Source: Brasenia schreberi (lineage: Eukaryota > Streptophyta > Magnoliopsida > Nymphaeales > Cabombaceae). From it: a stretch of DNA of 64,000 nt. The DNA lies in assembly GCA_036023115.1 (NCBI GenBank), contig JAYKKT010000049.1, positions 1,781,001 to 1,845,000 of the forward strand, in the 5' to 3' direction. The notes beneath the pieces are model-generated. The model made no database searches and was not told the origin of the DNA. It saw nothing but the letters and a program-made list of their open reading frames with translations. Of the stretch, positions 1 to 13,339 are shown in pieces (positions within the stretch are counted from its first letter, which is position 1; every line of letters begins with the position of its first letter). Both the position numbers and the translations under genes were made by a program.

Positions 1-1199
1 GAGGCTAAAATTTAACATAGTCATGACATTGTACTGGAGGAAACACTATGTCATTGGAGAGATTCAAAGGTGTGCATGCGAGGATTAACATTTCTTCGGA
101 GAGGAGAAAGATGAAGCGTGAGTGAGAGGGAGTGCCCAAGCTCGCTGAAAATAACAAAACTTGCATTGAACTACACTAACGATTAGTTTTGGTCCGACTC
201 CCACTCAATTTTTGAAATAAACATGATTCATGGGTTGTGGCTGGATCACCTAATGCATTAATCAAATTGTGAGAACCAAAGCAGCCTATCGTAACAAGGG
301 GTGGCAATTTTAGAAAGTATATGCCTGAACTTGGTCCGCATATCTGGTTGTTTCAAACAAACCTAATAAATATTGGGCTGGGTCCAAGAGAAACTAGACC
401 GTATATATATATAGAGAGATGCACACATGTATAACAGATCCATGTCAACCTTTGGTCATAACACCAAGTGCTTGAAGTTCTACGTGGAAATTGCAGGGAA
501 AGGAAGGAGTTTGTGTACATGTTTTCTAAAAGACATTCTTTGGTTGTTAGTTCAAGTGGATCTATTATGAAGATTATGTGAATATTGAGTTTGCAACCTA
601 GAGAGCATCCTTCCCTTCTGGAATTGTTCTTCATATGATCTTTTCTGTGCATATTGTTTTTGTCAACAAGTTAATCAATTTGATCAAAAATGGCAAAATT
701 GGTAGCATATCAAAACGGTAGTATATAATAAATTTAATACGATAGTAAATAGCAATCACCTATATTAAGTTGTCATGTTAATCATAATTCAAGCAAGCAA
801 ATAAGTTAACTAGCTGACAATTAATCTTATCAACTCCCTATTGATAAGAGAGTATTGTTTAGTTGATGACGGAGAACATCACCACTACGTCCCTCTTCTA
901 TAAAAACTACAAAATATATATGCCGATAGCATGCAATATCTTTTAGAACAATCTATGAGCCTCATTCCATCATGTCTCTCCCTTTCTCAAAAGTTCTCCA
1001 ATGACATAGTAGCTGCATTTACCATCTTAAAGAACATCCACTCATCTAAGTGATCATAAATCAAGGTACATGTATCTTATTAGTCTACCCAAAATCTAGT
1101 CTTATGGTAATTCTTTTACTAGAGGAAAATCAATATGTAAAGCAATAGAGTCCTGGATAGTATCACATAGAAGGTCAAAACTACCCAAAGAGAAAAGAG
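1..1199. other. Uncharacterised AT-rich nuclear sequence
   Basis: All frames are rich in stop codons and I recognise no protein, RNA gene or terminal repeat. The right part (from about 850) may be the decayed 3' flank or C-terminal end of the minus-strand MULE remnant that follows, but I cannot align it with confidence. Confidence 0.4.
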
Positions 1200-2700
1200 C
1201 CCATCCTAGAAAAACTCTACATCATCGATGATGCTCAAGTCCTCGACCCCTCCCTGACTTTTCTTTAGCAATACTCTTCTCTATATGCTCCTATGAAAAT
1301 AACTTTCTTTTAGTAGATCTTTTAGTTGGCATGCCTTTAAGACGACGAAGAGGTGACTTCTCTAAGGTAGTGTATCGAAAATTCAAATGCTTATGCAACA
1401 AGTCAACTAATTGCCTCTAGTTTTCCTTATTAGGATAAATCAATAACTATTGGACAACTTCATACGTCTTAGCTATCATGTGGTTCTCTTCCTCATAGTT
1501 GAATGTGTAGGTCTTTTTCACCTCCATATTAGGGTTTTTTCAAAAGGAATTAGTTGTTGAAAGTTATAGTAACTCACTACTTTTAAAAAGAATATGATCT
1601 CATGAGCACAGACATCATAGTGTACATTAACATGACATTGGATATTTCTCGACATGATTTATCTCTTCAATAATTAAATCAAGGATAGGTTGTGAGACTC
1701 TTCTCTCTAAATTTATGATAATATCTTGTACACAATAAAGGTAATGCATACTGATAGTTTGGGAAATCTCAAATAACTTCTCCAATTATGTACTCTACAA
1801 GCAATCAACAAATGAAGTTGGGTCTATATCATATCGAATTGCCTAATAGGGCTATTGAGAAACCCTTTTAACCTTGTATACACACTCTCCACTCTATCAA
1901 CCAATATACTATAAACATTAAAAGATTCAAAATAAATTAATATACATATATATGTACACAAACAAGCAAAAACATATACCTCTTAGTCATATGAGTGTTG
2001 TACTATATTACTTTACCCATCCACACTAAGACTATCCTCTCTTTATATGGGCCCATGAGTTGTTCCTTAATATAAGAAAGCATGTTTAACAAAAATTTCC
2101 ACTTCATCTCCATTATAGTCAATGCCTTCATATACATGGTCTCGGCTACTGACTCAATAATATGCCTCCAACTCCTACCAAATGTGACAGCCATTTCTTT
2201 ATTCTTTATCAACCGAACAATAAATCTCTTGATTTCTTGGCAATATGACTACATAAGAAACGTGGTGACTTTGGGAATGTGATCTCAGTTGCATTTATAA
2301 GTGTCAGATCATAATTATCACAAATTACATCAGAAAATCTATTCAAGATATACAACTCTATGATGCATCTCAATACCTAAACATGATTATCATCTTTCTC
2401 TACACCCATAAAAATAAATCCCGCAAAAAAATTCTTATTGGTTGACATAAATCTCACTGTCTAAAGGAAAGACATCTTATACTTGCCTTTGTTATAGCAA
2501 AATTCTTATTAATTAATATAAAAATAAGAATCAATAATAAAAAGTATCTTATGCCTATTCATCTTATATATATGCAATTAAACTCCAACATCTTTGTGAA
2601 TGCGCATAAAAACTAAACAAACTGAGGATATGTAAACACAATATTACTAATAATGTTTGTATTTGGTGTCCTTTAATACTAAGTATGGTACTAGTGATTG
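1200..2700 (-). pseudogene. Mutator-like (MULE/FAR1-type) transposase remnant, copy 1
   Basis: Read on the minus strand with several frameshifts and stops, this stretch follows the order of a plant MULE transposase. At about 2,500-2,400 there is a motif resembling the YKTN-plus-PLLEIVG block. At about 2,450-2,380 comes FFAGFIFMGVEKDDNHV, like the FSVAFAF..E..DNF block. The D-LALMNA-like block DLTLINATEITFPKS and a C-x-x-C-like end follow at about 2,310-2,240. A helical segment lies at 2,212-2,003. VESVYTRLKGFL (about 1,895-1,850) matches the VE.AH..LKR.LG block, and CAHEI (about 1,600) matches the SWIM zinc-finger region. Such proteins bind and cut element ends, or as FAR1/FHY3 relatives act as transcription factors. 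This copy cannot encode a protein. It shares these blocks with the plus-strand copy split around 20.7/34.7 kb, so both probably come from one family. Confidence 0.6.
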
Positions 2701-4035
2701 TTTAATTTATACAATAGTTGTCGTGGAACAATTTGACTACCCATTTCCTTTTTCCTAATTTTCAATCCCGTATTATAGATATGCCTTATTATACTAACAT
2801 TTAAATCATCAAGATACCTTTATTGAGATAAAATATGCTTGGGCTTGCAATGACTTTTGTCCATCTCTTTTGTTACATTGTACTTAGCATTACTTAATCT
2901 TCCTGCAAATGTATTCCCTAACAAATACAAACCTAGAGCATGAGTATGCAACAAACCATAATCAACCTTCATAAACTATATGCTCTACTCTCTCTTATAA
3001 GTAAGAATGGACACTTCACCTTCTTCATACCATTCTACTTTCAATATCAACTTTTTTGTTACTTTTATTTTCACCATTTCTCACACCTAAGTTATACCTT
3101 GCTTCTTACACTTTTGCTTTTCAAATAAATAGTGATGATAATTGTGTTTATGCTTCCTATTAACACCTCGTACCCACTTAGCAGAATGTAAAACAATACT
3201 ACATCTATGGTTAACAGAAGCCAATAATCAAGTCCATCATCTTCATGATTAACAAATGTAGTCACATGTATCATCAGCTAACCAATCAATAAATAGATCA
3301 ATTTGTTCACTAAAATCAATTTCAGTACTATCGATTGTCACTAACCCAGAATGTACATAATAATGCATACTTCAATAATTTGTCATACATAAAAAATCTA
3401 CTACACCATAATGAATGCTTTCTCTAGATTTTTTTAATATCTTATAATATACACTAAATGATAAATTAATAAAATGAGTATGAGAAAAAGGCTAGACAAT
3501 AATAATATATATCCTATTATAACTGAAAGGGTAACACTAGTTGGAAGTATCTCCATTTTAGAAAGTGAGAAACACTGGCCCCACTTCATCTTCAAGGAAG
3601 ACATGCCAAGGACATGGAATCATGTTGAGAAAGAACATGTCAACGAGTGTATCACTCTTTGAATGAAGAAGCACCCTGATCATATCACTCTTCAACAAGG
3701 AATGTGTCTCTTGCATGTTTCTTCCCCAACCACTGACTTCCACACCTTAAATTTCCCAACGCAAATCTTGCTTAGGGACATTTCACTAAGGGATGGAGAT
3801 AGCGATTGTTGTTGATGAACAAAACAATCACATGGATATCAAAGTGGTCCAAAAATTTTTGAGGGATACCAGATCCCTTTTCAATGAAGTGAGAGATGAA
3901 AAGATCCAAAAGCTCAATCTTTTTAGCAAGATTTGATAAAGATCATGAGGGAGAGAGATTGTTGGTCAAGAGAAGGGCTATGACCGGCTAGGGAGGGAGG
4001 TTATTGACCATCGGTGGTGTTGTGGAGAAATATGG
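2701..4035. other. Uncharacterised, probably 5' part of MULE copy 1
   Basis: The sequence is AT-rich with no open frame that I recognise. By position it lies upstream (minus strand) of the transposase remnant and before the terminal-like repeat at 4,036-4,150, so it may be the decayed N-terminal and 5' leader part of the same element. This is inference from placement. Confidence 0.35.
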
Positions 4036-4150
4036 TTGTGAAAAGAGACATAAAACTATGGGGGTATTTTTAGTATTATTGAAAATATTGGGATATTTTC
4101 AATATTTGCATAAAAAGAGTGCATGTATAGTAAAACGGGGTGTATGTTTA
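4036..4150 (-). repeat. MULE terminal-like sequence, copy 1
   Basis: Read on the minus strand, this segment contains ACACCCCGTTTTACTATACA followed by AT-rich sequence ending in ACTAAAAATACCCCC. The plus-strand segment at 19,262-19,350 has a similar arrangement (CACACCCC, TTTTACTAT, CCCAAAATACCC). Both lie upstream of a MULE transposase remnant, on the strand of that remnant, as expected for a shared 5' terminal region. The match is approximate. Confidence 0.4.
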
Positions 4151-6870
4151 GCAATTATTATTTTGAATCTAATGGGATTTTTTATTAGAAAATATTTTAT
4201 CCGTTTCTTTTTTCACTTAATTGATTTTGGGGATTTTGTTGTTAGTTTGTGCTATTACGATTAGTTAATTAATGTTTCAAGATCTTCCAATTATATATTT
4301 TGCTTGTACTTTTTACTCTATAGTTATTATGATCTCACCTCTTGGTTGGTTGTAGCTCAATGGGAGATCCGCATTGGGGTAAGTTAACAAGCATACCGTT
4401 TTTGAGTTTTTAACTGTTCAACATAACGCTTTGCCGAGGAACAATAAAGTGTACAATATTTGTTTCTTTTAGTTGATGTCTTCATATTGCAATACATTTT
4501 TTTTCCTTATTGGTTTGTTGTTTAATACCCTACATTTTGTATTGAGATATTTGAACCAGCATGTTGCAACAATACTGTAGTTATTTAAGTATGGTTTGAT
4601 TTATTATAACAAATAAGTTAGCATGACTCAAAACATGTTACATAGATGCACATATGCAGTTTTGCATCATTACAACACGTTCATGGTTCATTTTGTCGGA
4701 TTAGCCTTTCTTATTGCAACATGCTTATGGTTCATCTTATCATTTGTTTTTTGGCTTATGTGTTTGTATTTCTTTTCTAAAGATCATGGATTTAAAAATG
4801 ATCAATATAGCCCATCAGTTTGGAATGAAGCTGTTAGTGCCAAAAATCAAGGAGATGTGACGAGTACCCAAGGAGCTTGAAAGAGGAAGTCAGTTTAGGC
4901 TCATGATGTAGAGAAATCTCAGGAAACAAGGCAATGGTAATGATAGCTGGCGACCATTAGGGACATATACCTAATATCACAACATAAAAGCAACAGAAAC
5001 GAAGCAAGTAAAAAGTTATTGAAAAACATGTGAACGAAAAATGAAGGACAAATTCACCTGTTGCCACCTTAAGAGAAGTTCATAAATAGTGGCTGAGTCA
5101 ATCAAAAGAAATATACACACATAGTCATCAACTCTTTTATTCTCTTTTTCTTAGGAGTATTTTAACTTAGCATTGTACCGACTCTTTCTTCAACACAATA
5201 CTGCTTCTCATTGCTTCACAATCTGTCTTGTTAACCACAACTTGCTTCAGCGTGTATTGTCAACAATGCCAGGATACGCTCATTCAGATTCTCAAGGACT
5301 CACGTTCATCGACTGAGCCTTATCTGGTTTCTCCTTTGAAAATGAAAGTCAAAGTTCTCCAACACATGCCACATCATGTCTAGCTCCACCAACGGGTTCC
5401 TGTAAGTGTCATTGGAATTGCATTGTGACTTTTAATGACAACAGAAGCATAATTTCCACTTACTAGATTGTATGCTTGAATAGTCATGAGTTTTGGGAAC
5501 GAAAGTAAGGCTGTCATATACTAAAATCATGAAAAATAGGATGCTCAAGTATTAACCACAATACCACAAAGACAAAATCATGAATAAGCTGAAGAAAGAC
5601 AAAATAAATTTCCTGATCTGCATCTATTGGCTAATTAAAGTGGATTTGGTGTTGACTTTACACAAAGTTATTTGGTGTCATTGATAACCCCTAGACTAAA
5701 CATGTTAAATTCCACTTGAAACACGACTTTTGACTTCACTATGGTGGGGCAAAAGTTGAATATTATTTTTCATACAAGGGGATGCCGTGAAGTAGATGAT
5801 AGCATTCTTATGGAAAATAGAGACCTCACTCCCAAGACAATCAAATATGAAGATTGAAAAAAGAAAGCATAGAAACATTCAAAATACTAGCATAATTTGT
5901 CACTACAATAAAAGATTTCGCACATGCCAAAATGTCTTATAAAAGAATGATTATAACTTTCAAAACAACATTTTGAGAAGAGTCATATCACTTAAAAGAA
6001 GATGGACAGAAAGGTTATTTGAGTAGGAGCATATCTTTACATGCTTTCATAGCTACTTAAAGGAATGTATGGTAAAATGGTTTAAATGAAGTATCATCTT
6101 ATTGATTATTTTCAGCTGATCTTTTCTATGGACCTTAATCTCCCATTCAATTTCTTAGGATTGTGGTCCTTTAATATAAATTGTTTCATCCTTAAGTTGG
6201 GTAAGGTTGACCCTATGCTTTTCGACATGCATGGTACCACTCATCTTCCTTGTACATGCTCTCCCAACTTCAAGTTCTCATTTTATTCAAAGAACTTGTT
6301 TTACAAGGGATTCCTCAAACCTAATGCTCATCACACTAGAGAAGTAACAATGGACAAGCATGCTCATTTTCTTCTATTCTAACTATATAAATTTATTATT
6401 TGCCCAAGCACCGTAGTAATTGCCAAGGAGTTTTGTATAATATTTTAGGCATTGATCTCCAACCACCACTTTGATTTTTGTTCCTTCTTTTTGAGCACTC
6501 TCTCTTGAGGTATATGCACATTTATTTCCCATATTGCTAATGAGAAGTTAGCCAATATCAACTATATCCCCATGATGGTTTTTGTAATGTTATATATTTT
6601 TATATTTTCCTTGGTAGAGTAGCATTGCTAATTCTGACCAGCTCACCCAACTCAAGCTGTGAGAATCCTTTTTGGACGGGGTTCTGTTGAGACTTTAGTC
6701 ACAGATTAGCACCAATTTATCTATTTTTAAGATTTGCTAAATGGGGTTGGGGTGTCTTCATCTTCAAATCAGATGACTGTTGAAACATATCATCCCCAAC
6801 GTTTAGCTTGTCAATTTGGGCTTACCCAGACATAACTTTAGCAAATGGTGCTACTACTTCAAACTCAATG
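4151..6870. other. Uncharacterised AT-rich nuclear sequence
   Basis: Open frames are short (under 100 codons) and none shows a domain that I recognise. I see no terminal repeats, tRNA or tandem array. It may be spacer or unrecognisable transposon debris. Confidence 0.4.
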
Positions 6871-7756
6871 GTGTCTAAAGTGGTTGCAACCAACATGAAA
6901 TTGGTAGAGGGATACCCTGTAATGAGTTCACATACAACCTGAGAGTGACACAAAGAGTAGTAGTCAATGACAATTTTTGCTTTTCTTTTGATAAAGAGTC
7001 AGAAGGGTTTGTGTAAATTTTTACTAGCTTGATCACCATTGTACCCAACTCTTTGTCATTCACATTGGTTGATTAGGCCTACTCCAAAATATCAGCAAGT
7101 GAGAGTTGTCCTGCCTTCATGGTTGGCATGACTCTTCTTGTCTTTCTTCATAACTAGGTAGGTACCTCACCTTCTACTACTTTTGCGTAGGATCCCATTT
7201 TGGACTCCAACAATGAGGACTGCATTCCAATGTCTTGGAGACGATTTTGATGAGCAAATTCTATTTGTTCACTTTTTATCATCAATTGTTGTTTGTCCAT
7301 TTACGTTACCTTGATCTTGATGTTGGGCATGTAATATCTTGTGAGGAGGACTTTCATGAAGCCACACATTTAAATGAGGTGCCTCCTTCTAGAACTTTAG
7401 GCCCAACATTGGAAGTTACTATATTGATATCAGAGGCTAACCTCCTCAATGCTGATATATACCTCAAGACCCTGATCTTGCAACATGGGAGAGAACTTGT
7501 GACATCATGGGACCTCCATCGAAGATCACATCAAGTGACCTTCTTATTGAGATCCCCTGAAGTGAAACTCCTGTGCCCTTAATAGTAGAGCTTGTGGCCG
7601 ATTGTACATTCGGATCGATGGGTCATGAAAGTGATTTCAATCTTCATTTGCCCGTTGAGGACATTACTTCTACTAGACTAGGTTCCCCAAAGGAATAGAG
7701 ACGAAGGCCACTATCTTTTCACCTACAAATGTTATCCCTTGATCGACAATTATGGC

Positions 7757-7984
7757 CTAGGGAATACCGAATCGGAAGATAATGTGACCGTTGATGAGTT
7801 TGATCATATCTTCTTTCATAACTGTCTTCATGGGCAAGGCTTTGACCCATTTAGTAAAGTAATTGATGGTCACTACTATAAACTCATAGCCCATGGATGA
7901 TTTTGGATGTTTCTTCCTGAATAAATTTATAGCCCATCCTTGCAATGACCATGGCTTGATGATCGGGAGAAGTTTTGAAGCCAT
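7757..7984 (-). pseudogene. Retroviral-type integrase core fragment (Ty3/Gypsy)
   Basis: The minus strand reads PWSLQGWAINL, then a short gap, YEFIVVTINYFTKWVKALP, and ends HIIFRFGIP. This matches the rve core pattern of plant Gypsy integrases (W..D..G, the FI.V..DYFTKW.EA block, and I..RFG.P). Integrase inserts the cDNA copy into the host genome. The usual first catalytic Asp of the GID motif reads Asn here (AINL), and the D of the DYFTKW block also reads Asn (INYFTKW), so the fragment is catalytically dead. It lies downstream of the RNase H remnant, as in Tat elements. Confidence 0.7.
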
Positions 7985-8386
7985 ACCTCTTAAAAAGGTT
8001 CATGGCATTGACATTGCTAGTAGCATCTCTATGCAGAGTCGATACAATCCTAGTGCATAGTGGACTAGTAGTATCAAAGTTGGTATATCAACCACTTTAT
8101 TTTGGATGAAAATGAGTGAGCACTCTAGATCCCTCATGAACCTCAACCATTATTGTTTGGGCTTCTGTCATGGCTAATTATTTCAGTAACACATCTTGGT
8201 GACTCTATTTATATAAATCATCATCCAATAACATAATTCAAAGCTCTTCCTCGAGTTTTAATATTTGAACTTTGGGATGGTTGATCCAAGTATCGCACTA
8301 GCTTGGTTCGCCAATCCTTGAGAACCTTTGCCTCCTTATCTTGCTATGTTATCAGGAGTATTGACCTTTGGGCTGCATCCTTGTAC

Positions 8387-8602
8387 TTATAACCTAGTTA
8401 AGGCAGATTGAGCTAGATCATTTGCAACATCGTTATCATCTCTTGCTATATCCGCCAAATTTACCTCTATAAATGATTCAATAAACTTCTTTGCTAAATT
8501 AGGACCATGACATTTGTAGTAACCAATGACTTGACTGAAAACAACTTGAAAGTCACCAAATACTTCTAATCTTTTAGCATCGACTACTAATGCTAAACCC
8601 AA
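8387..8602 (-). pseudogene. Second RNase H (aRNH) fragment of a Tat element
   Basis: The minus-strand translation has LEVFGDFQVVFSQVIGYYKC, then LAKKF, then IARDDNDVANDLAQSAL near the end. This is the pattern of the additional, archaeal-type RNase H of Tat elements (I.V.GDS.LV..Q..GEY and the closing R..N..AD.LA). This RNase H would degrade RNA in the RNA/DNA hybrid during reverse transcription. The Ser of GDS is Phe here, and the N-terminal DG motif is not preserved. It lies between RT and integrase remnants on the same strand. Confidence 0.6.
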
Positions 8603-9399
8603 TCCATGGATAAGGTATGATACTTGACTCTAAGGACATAATGCGCATTCTGACATTCCTTGTGGGGATCTAGTGAACACACAAATTCCTCCTCTTTGTT
8701 ACATTTAGACCCATTGAACATCATTCTCCATGATTACTAAACACACATTCCCTCTACTACCTCGATAGATAGACAACTTCAGCACAAATATGATGAGAAA
8801 TTCAACAACTATCTGTGCTTTAACCTGTAAGTGGTAGGTATTTTAAGTCAAATGGGCATAGTTTAATTGTTCACTTGACTAGCCTACCTTGGGGAACTGG
8901 ACAACTAAGAAGATATAATAGGCGATCAATTTCTCAGATCATATGCACTTTTAATAGCCAAAAGATAATACTATAAGTCTGAGCAGTCATGAGACAAGGC
9001 CAAACATAACTTTTATATTAGAAAATAATGAGATTCTATGTTCGTGAGTAACCAACTCTAATAGAAGATAGTACACTCGATACTATCATTGGTACCATCT
9101 GCTAATAAAGAATATACAGAATCTTCCTTATGGCTATGTACAATTTTAATGGTTTCTGAAGTACATGGGGCATTAATATGAGAGGTTTCACTAAATATTC
9201 TTTTATCCTTTCAAAAAACTCTTGTTGTTTTGAGGCCTATATGAAGTCTTAAACATCTTTCAACTTGAGCAACACTATGAGAGGTACCATCTTTCCTACA
9301 ATATTAGCAATAAAATATCATAAGTAGTTGACCTGTTCGATAAACTTGTAATTCCTTTTTAGTTTAGGCCACTTTTAAATCAATGACGGCTTTGACCTT

Positions 9400-9990
9400 A
9401 CAAAGAATAGAAAATATCTTACAAAAATAACAAAGGCATATTTGTTAGGGTTCATTTTCAAATTCTGCCCTCTCATATGCTAGAATGCTTGCTTGAGATC
9501 GAGCAATTGTTGTGTGAAATCTGTCAATTTCACTACCATATCATCGATGTATACCTTCGTATTTTTTCCAATCAGGTTACAGAAGATGCACTTCATCACT
9601 CATTGATATATGAGACTGACATTCTTAAGTCCAAATGACATAACTACCAATTCATAAATTTCTAATGCCTTTCAGCATTGGAATGCTATTTTGTGTGTAT
9701 CCTTAGGGTTTACGTAGATCTAGTTATACTCTGAGGTATCAGCCATAAAAGACAAGATTCTATGGGCGACAATTGTGTCAGTCAATATATTGGCCATGGG
9801 CATCATATATTCAGCCTTGCTATGGCCAAATTGAGACTCTTGTAGTCTATACAAACACAAAGCTTCATGTTCCTTTTGATGACCAAAACAATGTTGGACA
9901 ACCACTCAACCTATCGAGTCATCCGTATAGACTTGGTGTTGAGGAGATGTTGAATTTTTACTTTAATAGCCGACAACATCTCTTGCTTAA
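9400..9990 (-). pseudogene. Reverse transcriptase remnant (Ty3/Gypsy)
   Basis: The minus strand can be followed through frameshifts. VEWLSNIVLVIKRNMKLCVC and IDYKSLN correspond to the fingers region. The next block is ANILTDTIVAHRILSFM (compare the P.P..D.....A....FSFMD block). The YIDD catalytic box is kept at 9,540-9,551 within VYIDDMVVK, and MNPNKYAFVI-like sequence follows. Reverse transcriptase copies the genomic RNA into cDNA. There are many stops, so no protein can be made. It belongs to the fragmented minus-strand element that carries the integrase remnant at 7.8 kb. Confidence 0.65.
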
Positions 9991-10869
9991 ATCTCTGTGT
10001 TGACTATTTATGATGTCTAACCCCTTAGTTTCAAGGAAATCCTAAATTCAAACAAGTCTTGGGATAAACCTACTATTTCATAGTATTCCAAAGGGAAGCA
10101 TTCTTTATTCTTTATATTGTTGTGACAACTCAAATAACCTCAACCAACTTCCTTTAGGTAAGATAGTGCTTACATTCGTTGGTCTTGCTGCTTCCTCGTG
10201 TCAAGATTCGCCTCTACCAATAGATTGGCATGGACAAAACATGCATCATACTTTTGAATATGACAGTTGAACTCCACCCGTTCTCCGATTGGTAGTGCTA
10301 TAAGTCAAATATGCAAAGTAGGGAAACCTCAAGATCCTGGAAGAAATCAATGATCACTTGGGGGTGATCATCCATAAGTTATCCTTGGGAGAAGCCTTAG
10401 ATCGTCTTGATCATATGTGAATTCTCGAGTAATTAATTGACACAATCTTACGCCCTCGAGCGCCTCAAGTATAATGAGTAGACTTACCCAAGGTGAATAA
10501 AATAATGCTTCGATACATGGACATTGGCTGCACAGGGATCTTCCTCGATGTTAACAACCTTGATCGTGTCGTCTATCCAAAACATAAGCTTCTAAGAGAA
10601 CGCCAAGGACATACAATAGTTTATGTGTATTCAATCCCTGTCAAGAAATAACAAATATCTTGGGTTGGTACCTACATGATAAATGGTTCTCCCTAGACAT
10701 AGCCGATTCGGAACTGGTCCAATAGTTTGAACGAGAACCATAACTGGGCCCGGGTAACCCCGCTTTGGTTGTAGTTCATTGTTTTTGAAAACCGGTACAA
10801 AACCATAACTGGACCCAGTGGTTCTAAACCATTGTTTATATTTATGTAATTTTTGAAAATCATATATCA

Positions 10870-11056
10870 GAAGTGAGCCAATAGCCTAGTGGGAGGCACT
10901 CCTTGCAGGTATGCCTTTTGTGAGCTTGTTCAATAAAAACATGCTTAAATACATTTTCTGTACAATCATTATCATTAAAATGTCCTTCAACTCAATCGCA
11001 AGACATACCTAACCTTTGTAGTAGGTGGGGAGTTCGAATCTCATTGGCACTTTGTG
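10870..11056 (+). repeat. Possible tRNA-derived (SINE-like) remnant
   Basis: TAGCCTAGTGGG near 10,882 fits the RNA polymerase III A-box consensus. GAGTTCGAATCTC near 11,030 resembles a B box. The spacing of roughly 140 bases is much longer than in a tRNA or ordinary SINE, so either there is an insertion or the match is chance. There is no clear A-tail or target duplication. Confidence 0.2.
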
Positions 11057-11074
11057 TTTTTTAATAGTGGTAAC

Positions 11075-13304
11075 TGTAAACACCCCAAAATAAAACGAAT
11101 TTCGAAAACAAACACCTGGTTTGAAAAATCATTTCAAAGCCAAATTTTGGAGTTTTCGAAAACCCAAGGGCTGTAAAAGCTTCAAAATTTTGTTAAAACC
11201 CCGTTCAAAGTTGATTTTCTCATATATGGGTCAAGTCCCAATTTTGTCAAAACCAAAAATTCAACAGGTGAAGCCCGAATGCCAAAGCAGCCTCAAAAAT
11301 AGGTTCAGAAGCCCAAAAGCAGCACCCTGGCCTGATAAAAGCTAGGGTCAAAAGATGAAAAGAAGGCCCCGACCTGAAGCAGACTGCCAGCCCGGAGCAC
11401 CCAAAAGCCAAGTCAAGCACATCCACCCAAGCAGCAGAAATCCAAGCCAAAAAATGGCGAAAATAAGCAAAAATGAAGTCCAAAAAGGCGAGAAGGAGTT
11501 CGAATGATAAAGTTGGGGAAAACCCAACATAAGATGGAGCGCTGATGAAGCCAGGGCCCGCACAAACCGTCCGTCTCAAAACGCCAAGAAGGACTGCTCA
11601 GATAAAATTTGGATTGGATCTGGACCATAAATATCCAAATCCACATCCAAATAGTGTTTGGATTTGGATCGGATCTGGTCGTAAATATCTAGATCCAGAT
11701 CCAAATAGTACTTGGATTTGAATTTGGATCTAGATCTCAAACCCATATCCAAACCCAAGACCCACCTCACTTGCCTATAAATAGAGGTGAGGGGGTCTCC
11801 AAGAAGGGATTCATGTGAACTTGATTGGGCGGAGAGAGAGTGAGAGGTAAACCTAGCCATGTTGGCTCAAGGGTGAGGTAGGTTCAAGCCTTGTTGGCTA
11901 AGTGGGCTGCAACCAAGGTGGCTCGGTCAAGGAAGGCTGCAATCATGGCTTGGATGTGGGCTCAACCAAGAAGGACCGACTCTAAGAGGTAGGCCTCCTA
12001 ATCGTAGCCTAATCCACCTAACCCACTTCACTAAACCTCACCCTAACTAGACTAACCCTAGCCTAACCGACTCAAATAAGGAGGCTAAGCTAGACCCCAA
12101 AACCCCAAGGACACCCTCGACTCCCTGCGCCCTACGCGCACCTCTCGGCCTCCCGCCTGTGCTTGCCGCGCGCCCTGCGCCCCAGCGCGCCCCACCTGCG
12201 CCTGCCGCATGCCCCAGCGCCTAGCACCTATCACACCCGGCGCTTAGCGCCGAGCTGCTGCCCCTTTTCACACCCGGCACCTAGCGCCTTGTTGTGCCCT
12301 AGGACATGCTTTGCCTTAGGACCAGCCACCCTTTGTTGCCGCGATTTTCTTTAGCCCTAGCCATCCACACCTTAGGAGCACCTAAGCCTTCCCCTTAGGC
12401 TGACTAGAGCCAATCCACTCCCAAGCCCCACCTTGTTGCCGTGAGCCTCTTGGCCGAACCTAGGTCTTCCCAAGTTCCAAGCCCAAGGGAACGGCGTGTC
12501 CCTAAGCACACCCGAGCCCCAACCTCTCTCAAGACCACCTAAGGAGACCCCTCTTGGCTGCCCAAGGTGGACACAAGCCCAAGCACGAGCAAGGAGAAGA
12601 AAGCCGAATCACTTGTAAGTGTTTAAAATTCGGTATTTACATTACTCCTTCTATACTTAATACAATTTTGATACGGGGTTGTAGTAATGGAGCGTTGTCT
12701 CCCCCCGAGATGTAATATTGGTGCTTGACATACGAGACACATACGTGCACTTGAGCCTTAGCTCTTATCTCATACACGAGACACACACGTGCACTTGAGC
12801 CTTAGCTCTTATCTCGTACACAAGACACCCACGTACACTTGAGCTTTATCTCTTAATCGTACACAATTAGCACACACACGCATTGAGCTTTCGCTCTTAC
12901 TCCAAAGACTCTAGTAAGAGCTGTGTTAGTTGCAATTTCATTTGGGTTGTTACTTTCAGCTGTGTGCGTTGTCATTTCAATTCCATACTTGCACACAAAG
13001 GGCACCCGAGCACTTGCTCAACACTCTCACGCACATTTTGGCCTTGGCAGCCCCTAAGATATAGAGTATCTATATACTTTCAGCTGCATGAGTTTTATGT
13101 TCAGTTATGTACGTCTTTACATTTCGGGTGGTTCAATTTCAGTTGCGTGAGTTGTCTTTCCATTTACACACCAAAAGACTCACTCACATTCAGCCTTTCC
13201 GCTCTTATATCTATATCTCCCTTTCAGCAAGTTAAATTTTAGTTGTGTGTGTGAGTTGTCTTTTAATTTATACACAACACACACGAACACGTTGAGCCTT
13301 ACCG

Positions 13305-13339
<35 letters not shown>

